A stretch of DNA of 54,019 bases from Parachlorella kessleri. Lineage: Eukaryota > Chlorophyta > Trebouxiophyceae > Chlorellales > Chlorellaceae. Shown one piece after another: positions 44,901 to 54,019 of this stretch. Both the position numbers and the translations under genes were made by a program. Numbering within the stretch: position 1 is the first letter of the stretch; each line of letters starts with the position of its first letter. The notes under the pieces were generated by a model. The model was not told the origin of the DNA, did no database searches, and saw only the letters and a program-made list of their open reading frames with translations. The DNA lies in contig BBXU01002242.1 in assembly GCA_001598975.1 (NCBI GenBank), forward strand, positions 1-54,019, in the 5' to 3' direction.

Positions 44901-47900
44901 ACTCACTGATCCACTGCAAGCCTACGGGTTCCTTCTGTGGCGCTGAGCAGGATGGAAGTGGCTACCCTTGGCTCCAGGACTGTAATACCCACACCAAATG
45001 GGTCTCGAAACCGCAGCGGCGCTGGTTTGGCGCATGCCCGCTGCCACAGCGACTGCTCACAAGGGCTGGGCCGTCCAGTGGCGCACCTGGTCCTTGGTCA
45101 TGGTGGACAGGACCTGGTAGCCGCCCTTGAAGGCCCCCAGCCGCGGGGGCGCGGGGACGCTGGGCGCCACGCCATGCTTGGGTGAGAAGGGTTCCTGCAC
45201 ACCAGGGTTGGCTAGCTGCAGAATTTATTGACAGAACATCTGTAAGCACACTGGCACTGCCAACCACGTTCACAGGACAGAGCAAGTCTTAACAAGGCCA
45301 CCCAGTCACAGGGCTGTGTGTAGGCTGCCTTGGCTCCAGTGGTCTTGATAGGCCAGAGGGCAGCGCTTTGCACAGGGTGCAAACAGTAGCAGCTTCCCAC
45401 CCAAGGCCCGCACCTGCAGGCTCATCTCGATGTCCTTGCTGGTGACTGACATGCTGAGGGCGCCCCCCGTGCTGAGCATGGCCGACGCAGTGGGATGCAG
45501 GCCGCTGTACGTTCCGCCGTCACCCTGCAAAGTTGGCTTCAAATGCTGTGAAGCCGGTGACATGGCGGATCCAGTAATAGCACCCACTAGTCTGTCTGTT
45601 ACATCAACTCAGTGTGATGGTGAGGAGCAACACGTGTCGTGCAAGGGCACCCCTGTGAGGGAAAACCCAGCTTTACCTGTGCCCTGCTGCGCCGCGTACG
45701 GTACACAAACGCTGCCACCACCGCCAGCACCCCTGCGGCAGCGGCAGCACCCACAGCCACTCCCACGATGCTGCCCGTGGACATCGAGGTGCTGCTCCCG
45801 CCGCTGCTGTCGATAGTTGCAACTCCAGCTGGATCGGCGGGAGCAGCAACCGGGGCTGGAGGGGCAGCAGGTTCCCCTGCACTGCTGCTATTGGTGGGCG
45901 GCGAGGGCCCCTCGGCGGGTGTAGGGCTGCTGGTGGGGTTGCTGCTGGTGGCTACTGGCGCAGGGCTGGCAGCAGCTGCCACAACAGTGTTGTTTGGGTT
46001 TGGGACGGCGGAGTCGACCTCAGGGAGGCCTCCAGTTAAGTCAGTGAGGTTGACGGGGCTATCGTTGGTGGGAGGAAGGGGGACCAAGGCTGGCCTTCGG
46101 TTGGGAGAAGGGGGGGCGGTGCTGTTACCGGGCTGGGCGGTTGCGTTGGAGGGGTCGGCAGGGATTGAGAAGTACGATTGGCGGTCTAGGACGGTGGCTG
46201 TCAGGGGAAAGCCTGCAGGCAGGGGGGCCAAGCCGTGTGTTGGGCAGCCGCAGGGCTGTAACCTGAGGCGGGGACAGCACAAACTTATGCAGACGACCTG
46301 CCTGTGGCAACTGTGGCATGTGTGCGGCTCAAGAGCGATGGCCGAGCTCCACAGAACTCACAGCAGCCAAGGCCTTGTTGAATCGCTGCGGCCAGCAATC
46401 ACGACACTGCAGGTAGCAGTCCAGAATTCCCTGTAAACCCAACTCCCCACCCACCTGCCAGACCCATGCCCAGGGTGACAGCAGCCTCGGTATCCCAGGT
46501 CATGCCGGGCATGCCCCCCTCCAGCATCACCGCCCTCACCAGCACCCGCACAGTGTCATTCCCGGCAGCGGCTGCAGGGACAGGGCCTGTGGCAGAGGGG
46601 GAGCCTGCTGGGGGAGGGCTTGCAGTGCTGGGATCCACTGGTGGCTGCCGGGCTGGCTGAAGCAGCCGCCTGCCGCCCGCGGAGGGTGGGGTGGGGGTGG
46701 GGGCAGGGAGTGAAGCAGAGGTGTTGGCGGGGGCGGGGCTAGATGTGGTGGTGCCGCCAGCGGTAGGAGGGGGGGCAGCGGGGGCAGGGGGGGTCTTGGG
46801 CAGGAAGGGTTCCTCCTCGACCGCCAGGATGGTGACCTCGCTGTCGGGTGGGTAGGCCTGGAGCACAGCACAGCCACAGCGCAGCAGCTCAGGTGCTGCA
46901 ACCAGCAGACTGGGGATGGTGTGCACTTTTCCACACCACAGTGCCAGCAAGGCATGCAGGTGCTTCTGGCTTTGCCCTGTTTTCTGGCCAATGGCAACTC
47001 AAAGCCAACCAAGGAACTCCGGGCGCGTGCAACTGGGTTGCCACTTCCTCTCACCGCATTGATATAGCCGACCAGCAGCGCCTGCTTCAGGGCTGAGAAG
47101 GGGCTGAGGCGCAGCCCTGACAACTGTAATAGGTAGACGACCTGCGGCATGAAGGAAAACGTATTGTTAGCAGGCCAGCTAGGCGTGAACCACAGCGCCG
47201 GACGAAGTTAGGACGCTGGCCAGCGGTGGCCAGCCACATCTACTGTGACTGTGTGAAGGGGCCTGCCAGTTGGCGCTTACCTCGGATTGGTTGCCCGCAG
47301 TGGTTCGCAGGGCGGTGGCGCTTGTCAGGTTGGCGACCCGGGGGTAGCCCCCGTAGGGAAGGAGGTTGAGCAGTGTTAGCCTGGCTTGCACTCCTGCAGT
47401 GGCGAAGGCATGGCTCAGCGGCAGGTCTACCCAACCCGGGGGAAGTGGGGCCAGCGCAGCCAGGACCACTGTCTTCCACCTGAGTGTGGCCGTGCCACCG
47501 TAGCTTGGCCTGGCAAGTAGTTTCAGGCAAGCCGGCCCAACGCCCTAGGTTGCAAGGACTGCCAGCCAGCAGCCTCGCTTTGACAAAAGCCAGGTGCTAG
47601 CACGTTCAAACATATGTACTGGCAAACCAGTGGCAATTGCTCACCCTTCTGATCCAGGGTGTCCTCGGCATCCTCGAGGGCCGGCAGAGTCGCATTGGTA
47701 AGGGCGTCAGCCAGTGCCTGGGCGGATGCCTCGACTAGCTCCTTGGGGAGTGCATTGTTGGAGGGGCCGACACTGCTATTCTGCAGCAGCACCGGGCAGC
47801 AGCAGGGGCTTGAGGGAGGCTTGGTGAGGAGGCGCACCACGAAGCGGATGGGCTACCAAATGGGCAAAGCATCAGCCTAGCCTAGCTTGAGGGAGTCCGC

Positions 47901-50319
47901 TTGAGGGAGTACTCATGGCAGCATGGTCAGGTGCCTAGTCCGACAGCGTACCGCCATCTGACCATGCTGCCACGAGTACTCCCTCAAGCGGGCAAGAAGT
48001 GTGTCAGGACGCTGCGGCTGCAGCAGCGGCAGGAAAAGGAGGGTTGCTGCGCCTCCCAGGGCAGCAGCGTGCGCAGGTACAGTCGTCCAGGGAGCCGCAG
48101 GAGCGATGCCATAACCGGCAAGCACCCCACAAGGGCACCCGGCACAGCCAGGCTTGGGTGGAGTGCACCTAGCAAAGCCTGCAGCTGGCTGATGGCGGCA
48201 GCCAGCCCCGGTCGGGTGGCCCAGCAAGCCAGCCTACCTGCCAGGTGCGCAGCAGCAGCAGGGCGGGGGCGGTCTGCTGGGTGCCGGCTGACTGCGAGGT
48301 GCCCAGGGGTGCCACCGGCAGAGCCTTGGCCACCTCACACTCCAGGCCTGCATTCAGGCGGTCACACTGGGTGCGTTTGTAGCAAAGGGAGGACTGAGGG
48401 TGCGGCATGGGCCGCCTGGCTGGTCTCACCCACGAGTGAGTGGTCAGTGTATGAGCATGTTAAGTGCCTATGCTGCTTGGCCTGGGGTTGAGGTGGTGTA
48501 ACACAGGACACCGCCTTTCACGGAACTCATGATGTGGATAGTCCCCAGGGTGGGCATACGAGAATCAAGGGTGCCAGGCCTGCACAGTGGGCAGCACCCG
48601 GGCATGTGCAAAGCACCGCCTAGCAAGGCCAGCCTGCCTACAACACCGATGCTTGATCACAGCATCTACTGGGCATGCCTGCTCCTCACCCTGCGCTGCA
48701 AACGTCTCGTCCAGCACTGCTGCCAGTGTGTCGCGTGTTGTAAAGTTGTTCTCAAGGGTGGTGGCCTCGCTTCCACTGAGACCAATTACCAGGTATTGGC
48801 CTGCAAAAGCCGACAACTGCGTAAGTTCGTGTTGGTCAACTAGTCCCCCCGAGCGCACACAAAGTGGCAGGCAAGCACAGGTGCGGCTCCTATGGGAATG
48901 GTAGTAACAGATTTTTATATGTTATGGGTAATCCAACCGTTCTTGCTCCACTGACCCTCATGAAACCAGATGCCTTAGCATGGCAAGGGTGGTGGGTGGG
49001 TGGGTGTGGGGGGGGACCTTGGGTCTTACCTGCCGGCTCATCTGGCAGCGGGCCCATGACTCGATCATACAGGGACTTGGCGGTCACATTGAAGCCTGCA
49101 AGACAGCTGGCAGGCACCATTCTTGAAATCAGGTACCAATCACCTCATCCGCTCAACATCTATCGAATGCATAGTACATGCCGGCACAGGACACCGGCTC
49201 GCCCACAAGAACCCCTGAATAGAAGAAGCGGCAATGACACCATGCCCACAGGCAAAGAATGGCCTGCCACTACTCGCCAGCCTGCCCACCTGCTGCCGCC
49301 AGGGTCTGCTGGATGAGCACCTCAAATCCGTGCGAAGTCTTGGGGTCCCCCGCAGGCAGCCGCACAGGCGACCGCATGAGCAGCTGCGCAAGCAGGGCAC
49401 GGGGGCAAAGAGGGAGGCAGGGTGTGAGCATGCTGATGCCGTCACCCTACAGATGGCAGAATGTGCTGTTCCATACGGGCAGAAGCAGGCGTGCGGCGCA
49501 GTCTAGTGCTGGCGAGTTATGTCGAATGGAACAGAAAGGCATCTCACCTCAATCACGACGTCCACGGTGGGAATGGACCCATTCTGGCCGTCAGCTTGTG
49601 TGGTAGTGACATTATACTCCTGCGCATGGCAGGCAAGGGGGAAGGCGTGGCGAGGTGTGAGGGAACAAGTTGGGAAGGTGCACCAAGGCCAGGCGTGGGC
49701 CACGTGCGGTGAAGAAGCTGTCGGCAGATGCCATGGCTTGCGACCGGGCTTGTAAGTAGGCACAGGGGCGCGGGGAGGATGGGGCCCTGGGTACCTTGAA
49801 AGCCAGGATGGAGGCTTGGGGGTGAAGGGGGATGTTCTTGGAGAAGCTCTTGAGGAGGAGTGCCTGCTTCTGCTGGGAGAAGGGCCTCGCGCCATCTCCC
49901 TGCACACACTAGCACGCCTCAAGTTATATTTCTGTTCCTCGAGGACACCCCAAACAAGGGGATGGGGCTTCTAGACCGCACCCCGTGCAACAGTGGCCGC
50001 AGTTGTGAGCTGTTAGTTAGTGTCTTGAGCAGCCTAGGTTCACTACAGCCATCAGCACTATCCAGCTAGGGCTGCACGGGCACTAGGGCAGTGCATCTTC
50101 GCTGATCCGCTCACCGTGATGCGAACGTAGTTTGTCACATTGTAAAGTTGGCCTGCATGTTGTCCATGTGCTCGGTGAGCTCCAGGTCAGCCTGCGGGCT
50201 TGGTTTGCTTTGTTCCGGGTTGCAAGCCATGCAAGCGCACCTGGAGGAGCTTGCTGTGCAGATGCTGCGCTGATCAGTGCGGCCAGCAGGCCTAGTACCG
50301 CTAGCTTGGCTCCCATCAT
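41586..50319 (-). CDS. Receptor/pseudokinase copy 2, with a 1-bp frameshifting insertion in exon 13
   Basis: Same 24-exon plan as copy 1. It starts at ATG 50317-50319 (MMGAKLAVLGLLAALISAAS; an in-frame TGA five codons upstream fixes the start) and stops at TGA 41586-41588 after MYGTSPLSRRG. All ectodomain, membrane and kinase-like exons are recognisable and conserved in protein. The kinase part again reads HGDVTPAH and GLS at the catalytic positions. Exon 13 (45677-46255) is 579 nt against 578 in copy 1. An extra base at about 46229 (GGGGGGCCAAG against GGGGGGCAAG) shifts the frame nine codons into the exon and gives an early stop near 46125, before the membrane segment. Exceptions would be an alternative donor and acceptor pair restoring the frame, or a base-call error. 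Intron 10 has a GT donor here where copy 1 has GC. It could be intact, a secreted ectodomain, or an incipient pseudogene. Confidence 0.8.
41905..41933. repeat. (CCAG)n microsatellite in receptor copy 2
   Basis: About seven CCAG units in the intron between the last two exons. The matching site in copy 1 (about 32560-32578) has about four. Confidence 0.85.
45677..46255 (-). other. Receptor copy 2 stalk/transmembrane exon carrying the +1 insertion
   Basis: Frame entering from exon 12 reads ALRLPNTRLGPPACRLSPDS and terminates at 46125. The frame that continues through the stalk, membrane segment and RTRRSR opens only downstream of the insertion. The stalk and membrane sequence is otherwise nearly identical to copy 1. 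Confidence 0.8.
47897..47991. repeat. 34-bp near-perfect inverted repeat in an intron of receptor copy 2
   Basis: Arm 47897-47930 and arm 47958-47991 are reverse complements with one mismatch, around a 27-nt loop. In copy 1 only one arm's core (CTGACCATGCTGCC, about 38704) is present, so the second arm is new in copy 2. Confidence 0.88.
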
Positions 50320-50631
50320 GATCAGTGCAAGTCAACCCAGGAACTAGCTGAAGCCACCAATCCTCTTGAAAGGGCGTCGTATGAGTCAAGATATGTTACG
50401 GCTTGGTTCCAAGGTGCAAAATGTAGCGGTGCTCGCGGCGGCAAAATGACATTGTTGCGGTGTCTGTTGCTGGGCAGCAGGGGCAGCAGGGGCGCAAGAG
50501 CCCACGACAAATGTCAGGCACTCTGCAGCATGTTCCATTCTCATCTTTCACTTTAATCTTGAGCAGATATTTCTCAGAAATAGCTTGTATGAGGTGCTTG
50601 AGGTCTCCAGGCAGCCGGGCTCACAGCCTAC

Positions 50632-50828
50632 CTGCACTGCTTGTGCAGCTTGCAGGGGTTGGGTGGGTGTGAGGGCGTTGTTGCCGCCGCAAGCCCAAAG
50701 GGAGACAAGGTCCTCAATTAATTGAAGCCAAGGCCACCTGAGTATCTGGCACTGCGCACTCCCGTCTGCCGTGAATTCATGAAGTGGTTGTTGCTTGCAT
50801 GTACTACAGGTCGCTAGGGCCGCAATCC
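50632..50828 (-). other. Conserved segment upstream of receptor copy 2, possible 5' leader exon
   Basis: Counterpart of 41122-41320 with the same donor-like junction at 50632. It has an open frame here (GGNNALTPTQPLQAAQAVQ) that copy 1 does not keep through its upstream half. If it is spliced to 50347, the join is followed by an in-frame stop before the MMGAKL start, consistent with a leader. Confidence 0.45.
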
Positions 50829-51187
50829 CCAGCAAGTCCTTCGCCTGCCATAATAAATTCCCAACCCTTCACAGCAGTGTAGAGTACATGTCCCTGAACA
50901 CTCTGTTGGCTGTTGTGCTCTGTGGGTGGCTGTTGTGCTTTGTCGCAACGCTCACTAAGTAGGTAGTACCTGCGTCTGCATTGGCGTCTCAAGGTCCAGA
51001 GACCTGCCTATGCCTTGCTGGATGGTGTCAAAGCAAGTCATCCTCTCTGGGCTCAATTTCAGTCACACCAGCCCTTGCACCAGCCTGTGCTGCTGGAATC
51101 GTCCAAGGGAACCTGATCCTGGGGCGCAAACCCCTACTACTTGATAACGCAGTCACAACTACCAGTCTTGCTCTGCTGATCGTCACC
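50829..51187. promoter_or_regulatory. Divergent intergenic region between receptor copy 2 and the nuclease gene
   Basis: Both genes are transcribed away from this stretch. There is no TATA box or clear motif. GTTGGCTGTTGTGCTCTGTG followed by GTGGCTGTTGTGCTTTGTCG at about 50905-50945 is a short direct repeat (core TGGCTGTTGTGCT) of unknown meaning. Confidence 0.4.
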
Positions 51188-52989
51188 ATGGCCGTCACTA
51201 TGGCTGCTTCCGCTGCTTCCCTCCACCAGCAGCACGCCTTTTTCGGTACACGAAGGCCCCGCCCCAAGCTGGTCCTTACTCCCGTAGCCACACCTCGCCC
51301 TAATGTTAGCGATCTACCGGAGAGGCTGTCGCAGGGCTGGGAACAGCAAGGGCGACCATCGGTGTGGGAGAGCATGCAGCGGGGTGCCTGGCAGGCGGGC
51401 CTGTCCTTCCTGGCGGCCCTGACGCTGGCCTCGGGACCAGCTTACGCCGGTGAAGTCCTGCTGGGACCAGCAAGGGTCGTCGATGGGGACACGATGCAGG
51501 TCAGTGAGGCAGGTCAGTTGACTGGAACTCGTGACTCTGATCTATGGAGCTTGCCCCGCTGGACGGGCACTGGTAGTTGTAATTTTATGTCAAACTGTGT
51601 TCGCCTGTCCTGTCTGCTTCCTCCCTGTGACAAGCTATAGCCTCCTGCACCCAGGCCAACAACGGCCTCCCTGTCAGGGTGCAGGTTGCTGGCACCCGCA
51701 TCCGTATGTATGGTATAGATGCCCCCGAGACCGCACAGTCGTGTCGCAAGAGTGGGAAGGATTATTCCTGCGGTAAGCGCAAGGCCTAGGCCGTGGAGTC
51801 TAAGACTAGGTTTGTTGGCTATTACTCAGGAGGGGTATATATCCCAGTCCTCGCGGGCGGAGCGCTCTGTAGTAACTGCCCAAAGTGCACAATACCTTGC
51901 AGGACTAGATGCCAAGGCAGCCCTGGAAGCCAAGGTTGGCCAGGCTCCTGTGGCTTGTGAGGTTAAGAACAAGGACCTGTACGGGCGTTCAGTGGCGGCA
52001 TGCTATGCCAATTCTGGGGCGGGGGGCGACCTTGGGGCTTATCTAGTGGAGAACGGCTACGCAGTGGCTTACAGGTGCGGCCGCGCCTTGGTAGGGTTTG
52101 GAACGTGCTTGCTTGCCGTGCGCACAGGGTAGCGATTTGTTTGTGCATGGCAGGGTTGTGCTGGAGTGGGAGGCGCCCGGGTTGCGTTTGAAGAGGTTGA
52201 AGAAACGAGTGAGAATGCTGGACAGCGGCTGCCTCCCAGCTGCTGTAGCTAGTGATAGACAACCGCTGAGTCGTAGTTTGCCAGTGCGGAACACGGCCTC
52301 TCTAGCCGTACTTGGCCCCCCGCGGTGTGTCTGCTGGCTGGTCAGCGCTTCGGCCTGCGCCGTCAGCTGAACTTGCAGTAATGCCTAACCCACCCTTTGT
52401 CTCGCTTGCCCATGCAGGCAGTACAGCAAGGAGTACATTCCACTGGAGGAGCAGGCGAAGGCAGCCAAGCGTGGCATCTGGGCCGGAAGCTTCCAGGAGC
52501 CGGCAGAGTGGCGCAAGGAGCACCCACGCAACAGAAGCAGCCCGGCTGGGGCGACGCCAGGTTAGGCATGATGAGGGTGAATGTTTGGGAGTCTTCAACT
52601 GTTTACGCAGCTCCAGGCATGCAGGAAAGCGAGACACATGGATTGCATGGATTGCATTAGTGAGCAGCAGTTAGTCAGCCGAACATCGTGTGGGGTTTGG
52701 CATCGCATGAGCCCACCGCTCCTTGTTTGGTGCTGCAGCAGCCGTTGTGGCAGCCGTGCCCATAGCTGGAGTAACCAAGCTCCCGGCCGCTGCTGTTCCA
52801 GCTGCCAAGATGCCCCCCAACCCGCAGTGCCCCATCAAGGGCAACATAAATGCCAAGGGGGAGAGGATCTACCATGTGCCTGGTGGGAAGTCATATGACG
52901 CCACAGCCATTGCGGTGTCGGAGGGCGAGCGCTGGTTCTGCAGCGAGAGCGAGGCGGTGGCAGCCGGTTGGCGGGCAGCGAAAAGCTAG
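51188..52989 (+). CDS. Staphylococcal-nuclease-family (TNase) protein, predicted thylakoid-lumen targeted (5 exons, 331 aa)
   Basis: Exons 51188-51499, 51655-51772, 51903-52074, 52418-52560 and 52739-52989 sum to 996 nt with every phase consistent. The start ATG sits in TCACCATGG. Residues 1-60 are Ala/Ser/Arg/Pro-rich, like a chloroplast transit peptide. Residues about 72-87 (LSFLAALTLASGPAYA) are hydrophobic and end in Ala-Tyr-Ala before Gly88, a lumen-type cleavage site without twin Arg. The nuclease fold follows: VVDGDT (Asp101, metal ligand), RMYGIDAPET (Arg121, Asp126, Glu129) and YGRSVAAC (Arg172). These match the catalytic Arg35/Asp40/Glu43/Arg87 set of micrococcal nuclease; Ala127 stands where the bacterial enzyme has Thr41. 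KAAKRGIWAG closes the fold. After an Ala/Pro linker comes a small C-terminal domain (CPIKGNINAKGERIYHVPGG, GERWFCSE, AAGWR) common on bacterial nuclease-like proteins. It probably degrades DNA or RNA with Ca2+. Targeting is inference. Confidence 0.93.
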
Positions 52990-53396
52990 GAGAGACCCCA
53001 CCCTATATGGTGAGGTTTGGCCAGAGCGCTGTACCGGCGGTGGCAGCGAGCCGCGAGATCTGGCCTCCAGAGGCGTTGGTTGTAGTGTGGGGAGCTAAGT
53101 AAGCTCTCATGGCAAGGGGCTGAACTCAATATGGAACCGTTACTTATCTTGTTTTTCATGCTGAGATTGAGGATACATGTGCAAGAGGCTGGCCCTGATA
53201 GTGGGGTTCGTACAACAGTGTGGCAGCAGGTGTGAGCCGACATGGGCGGTGTCGTTGTAGGCAGGTAGGCATGTAGGCAAGGGAGACTTCGACCAGATGC
53301 GTCGTCAAGTGTTAGGCTTTATTTCTTCGTTCCAGAAATTTGTTTTTGGAGTTGAGTTGAGTTGGGGTGATGTTATCACTTCTTGGTCTAGACACT
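52990..53396. other. Intergenic sequence after the nuclease gene
   Basis: No coding signal and no TGTAA was found close to the stop. A minus-strand AATAAA near 53315 might serve the possible exon at 53397-53689. Confidence 0.4.
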
Positions 53397-53689
53397 TTAT
53401 CCGGCTATCAAGTTGGCCGTGGCTCGTGGCTGGTCCACATGTCCTGGCTGCTTGCTATCCCATTGAGAATTGATCGATGATAGCTCATCCGTTAATGTAG
53501 CCATATCTTGAGACTCTTGCGGGTCCGGCATGGTCGTGTACTGCAGCTTGAGCATGATGGCAAGGGCAGGGACGGTCACTCGCTTCCCTGTTGTGTCATA
53601 AATTGGTACCCATTGAAGACCTGGTAGGCCTGCTCCAGCAATGCTGCCCAGCCAAGGGCCCCTTGCACCAGCTTTCCATGTTGGCAGTA
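53397..53689 (-). CDS. Possible terminal exon of an unidentified gene extending beyond the right edge
   Basis: An open minus-strand stretch of 293 bp begins after an acceptor-like CTTTTCAG at 53690 and ends at TAA 53397-53399. It encodes about 97 residues, including LPTWKAGARGPWLGSIAGAG, LQWVPIYDTTGKRVTVPALA and a polar Gln/Asp-rich tail. The composition is more protein-like than neighbouring frames, but I do not recognise it and cannot see an upstream exon. It could be chance or a fragment of a mobile element. Confidence 0.3.
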
Positions 53690-53792
53690 CTGAAAAGGTT
53701 TTCATAGAGAAGAAGCACTGCACAATCAATGGCTTTGTGCCCACTAACCTCTGCCAAGACAGCCAGACTGGGGTTACAGAGCTTGTAGAATG

Positions 53793-53867
53793 CTTCTCCC
53801 GAGCATGAGGTTAAACTGCTTCGGTTAGGGAACTGAAGGTCGCCGGTTCGATCCCTGCCGCCCCGGA
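53793..53867 (+). pseudogene. Degenerate tRNA-like sequence
   Basis: There is a D-arm-like AGCATGAGGTTAAACTGCT, an anticodon-arm-like TTCGG/CTGAA stem around TTAGGGAA (which would read AGG, proline, but the loop has eight bases), a five-base variable region AGGTC, and a T-arm GCCGG-TTCGATC-CCTGC with one mismatch. The 3' acceptor strand CGCCCCG finds no partner at the 5' end. The pieces suggest a tRNA relic or tRNA-derived element and not a working gene. Confidence 0.35.
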
Positions 53868-54019
53868 CCTAGAGCCGGCCACTTTAGGTCAACCCTGTAC
53901 TTCGTACTTGGCTTCAAAGGGGGAGTTTGCGACCCTAGTTGTTAACTAGAGATGTTGTGCCTCTAGTTGGTTCTCCTCCACCTATCTACAGCGTCTCTCT
54001 CGGGAGGTCGCCATGGGAC

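Larger units (their letters stand above)
41331..50828. repeat. Segmental tandem duplication, right copy (about 9.5 kb)
   Basis: Begins TCCACAAATCTCCTCTCACA and ends near GCCGCAATC at about 50828. Parts are nearly identical to the left copy, introns included (for example 45432-45690 against 36061-36320). Other introns have diverged beyond recognition. Confidence 0.9.

Noticed and set aside
1..54019. CRISPR arrays, rRNA genes, riboswitches, integrases or transposase genes
   Set aside because: No regular spacer array, rRNA core sequence, known riboswitch core or transposase/reverse-transcriptase motif was seen on either strand.

Overview
The window is nuclear DNA from a green alga (Chlorophyta). 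The evidence is GC-rich sequence, genes broken into many short exons by 60-400 bp introns with GTNNG/GCNNG donors and GCAG acceptors, a TGTAA polyadenylation-type signal after one gene, plant-type CCCTAAA telomere-like repeats, and protein families shared with land plants (a two-repeat sacsin-like protein, a GH27 alpha-galactosidase with a signal peptide, and a chloroplast-targeted nuclease). I cannot fix the genus. No prokaryotic, organellar, viral or CRISPR feature was seen.

Layout. (1) 1-21002, minus strand: one very large sacsin-like gene, 5' end at about 21002 and 3' end beyond the left edge. Two sacsin repeats, each opening with an HSP90-type ATPase fold, start at 21002 and 9894. One of its introns (1381-3418) holds two identical tRNA-Ala(AGC) genes in inverted orientation. 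(2) 21345-24232, plus strand: an 11-exon secreted GH27 alpha-galactosidase, divergent from the sacsin-like gene across 342 bp. (3) 25930-30670, minus: a 12-exon coiled-coil protein I do not recognise. (4) 30671-32256: a repeat-rich spacer with a roughly 60 bp minisatellite and an interstitial telomere-like tract lying between two near-perfect inverted copies of the minisatellite unit. (5) 32257-40840 and 41586-50319, minus: two tandem copies (about 9.4 kb each) of a 24-exon single-pass receptor with an N-glycosylated, Pro-rich ectodomain and a cytoplasmic kinase fold whose catalytic motifs are degenerate (a predicted pseudokinase). The second copy carries a 1-bp insertion just before its membrane segment. 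(6) 51188-52989, plus: a five-exon staphylococcal-nuclease-family protein with a chloroplast plus thylakoid-lumen-type leader. (7) 52990-54019: a possible terminal exon on the minus strand and a degenerate tRNA-like stretch.

The neighbours do not form a pathway. The striking features are the tandem receptor pseudokinases with patchy near-identity, the telomere-like/inverted-repeat structure beside them, the tRNA pair inside an intron, and repeated use of GC-AG introns in four of the five gene families. Exon phases were checked by summing lengths: GH27 1233 nt (410 aa), coiled-coil 2025 nt (674 aa), receptor copy 1 3357 nt (1118 aa), nuclease 996 nt (331 aa). All are divisible by three.
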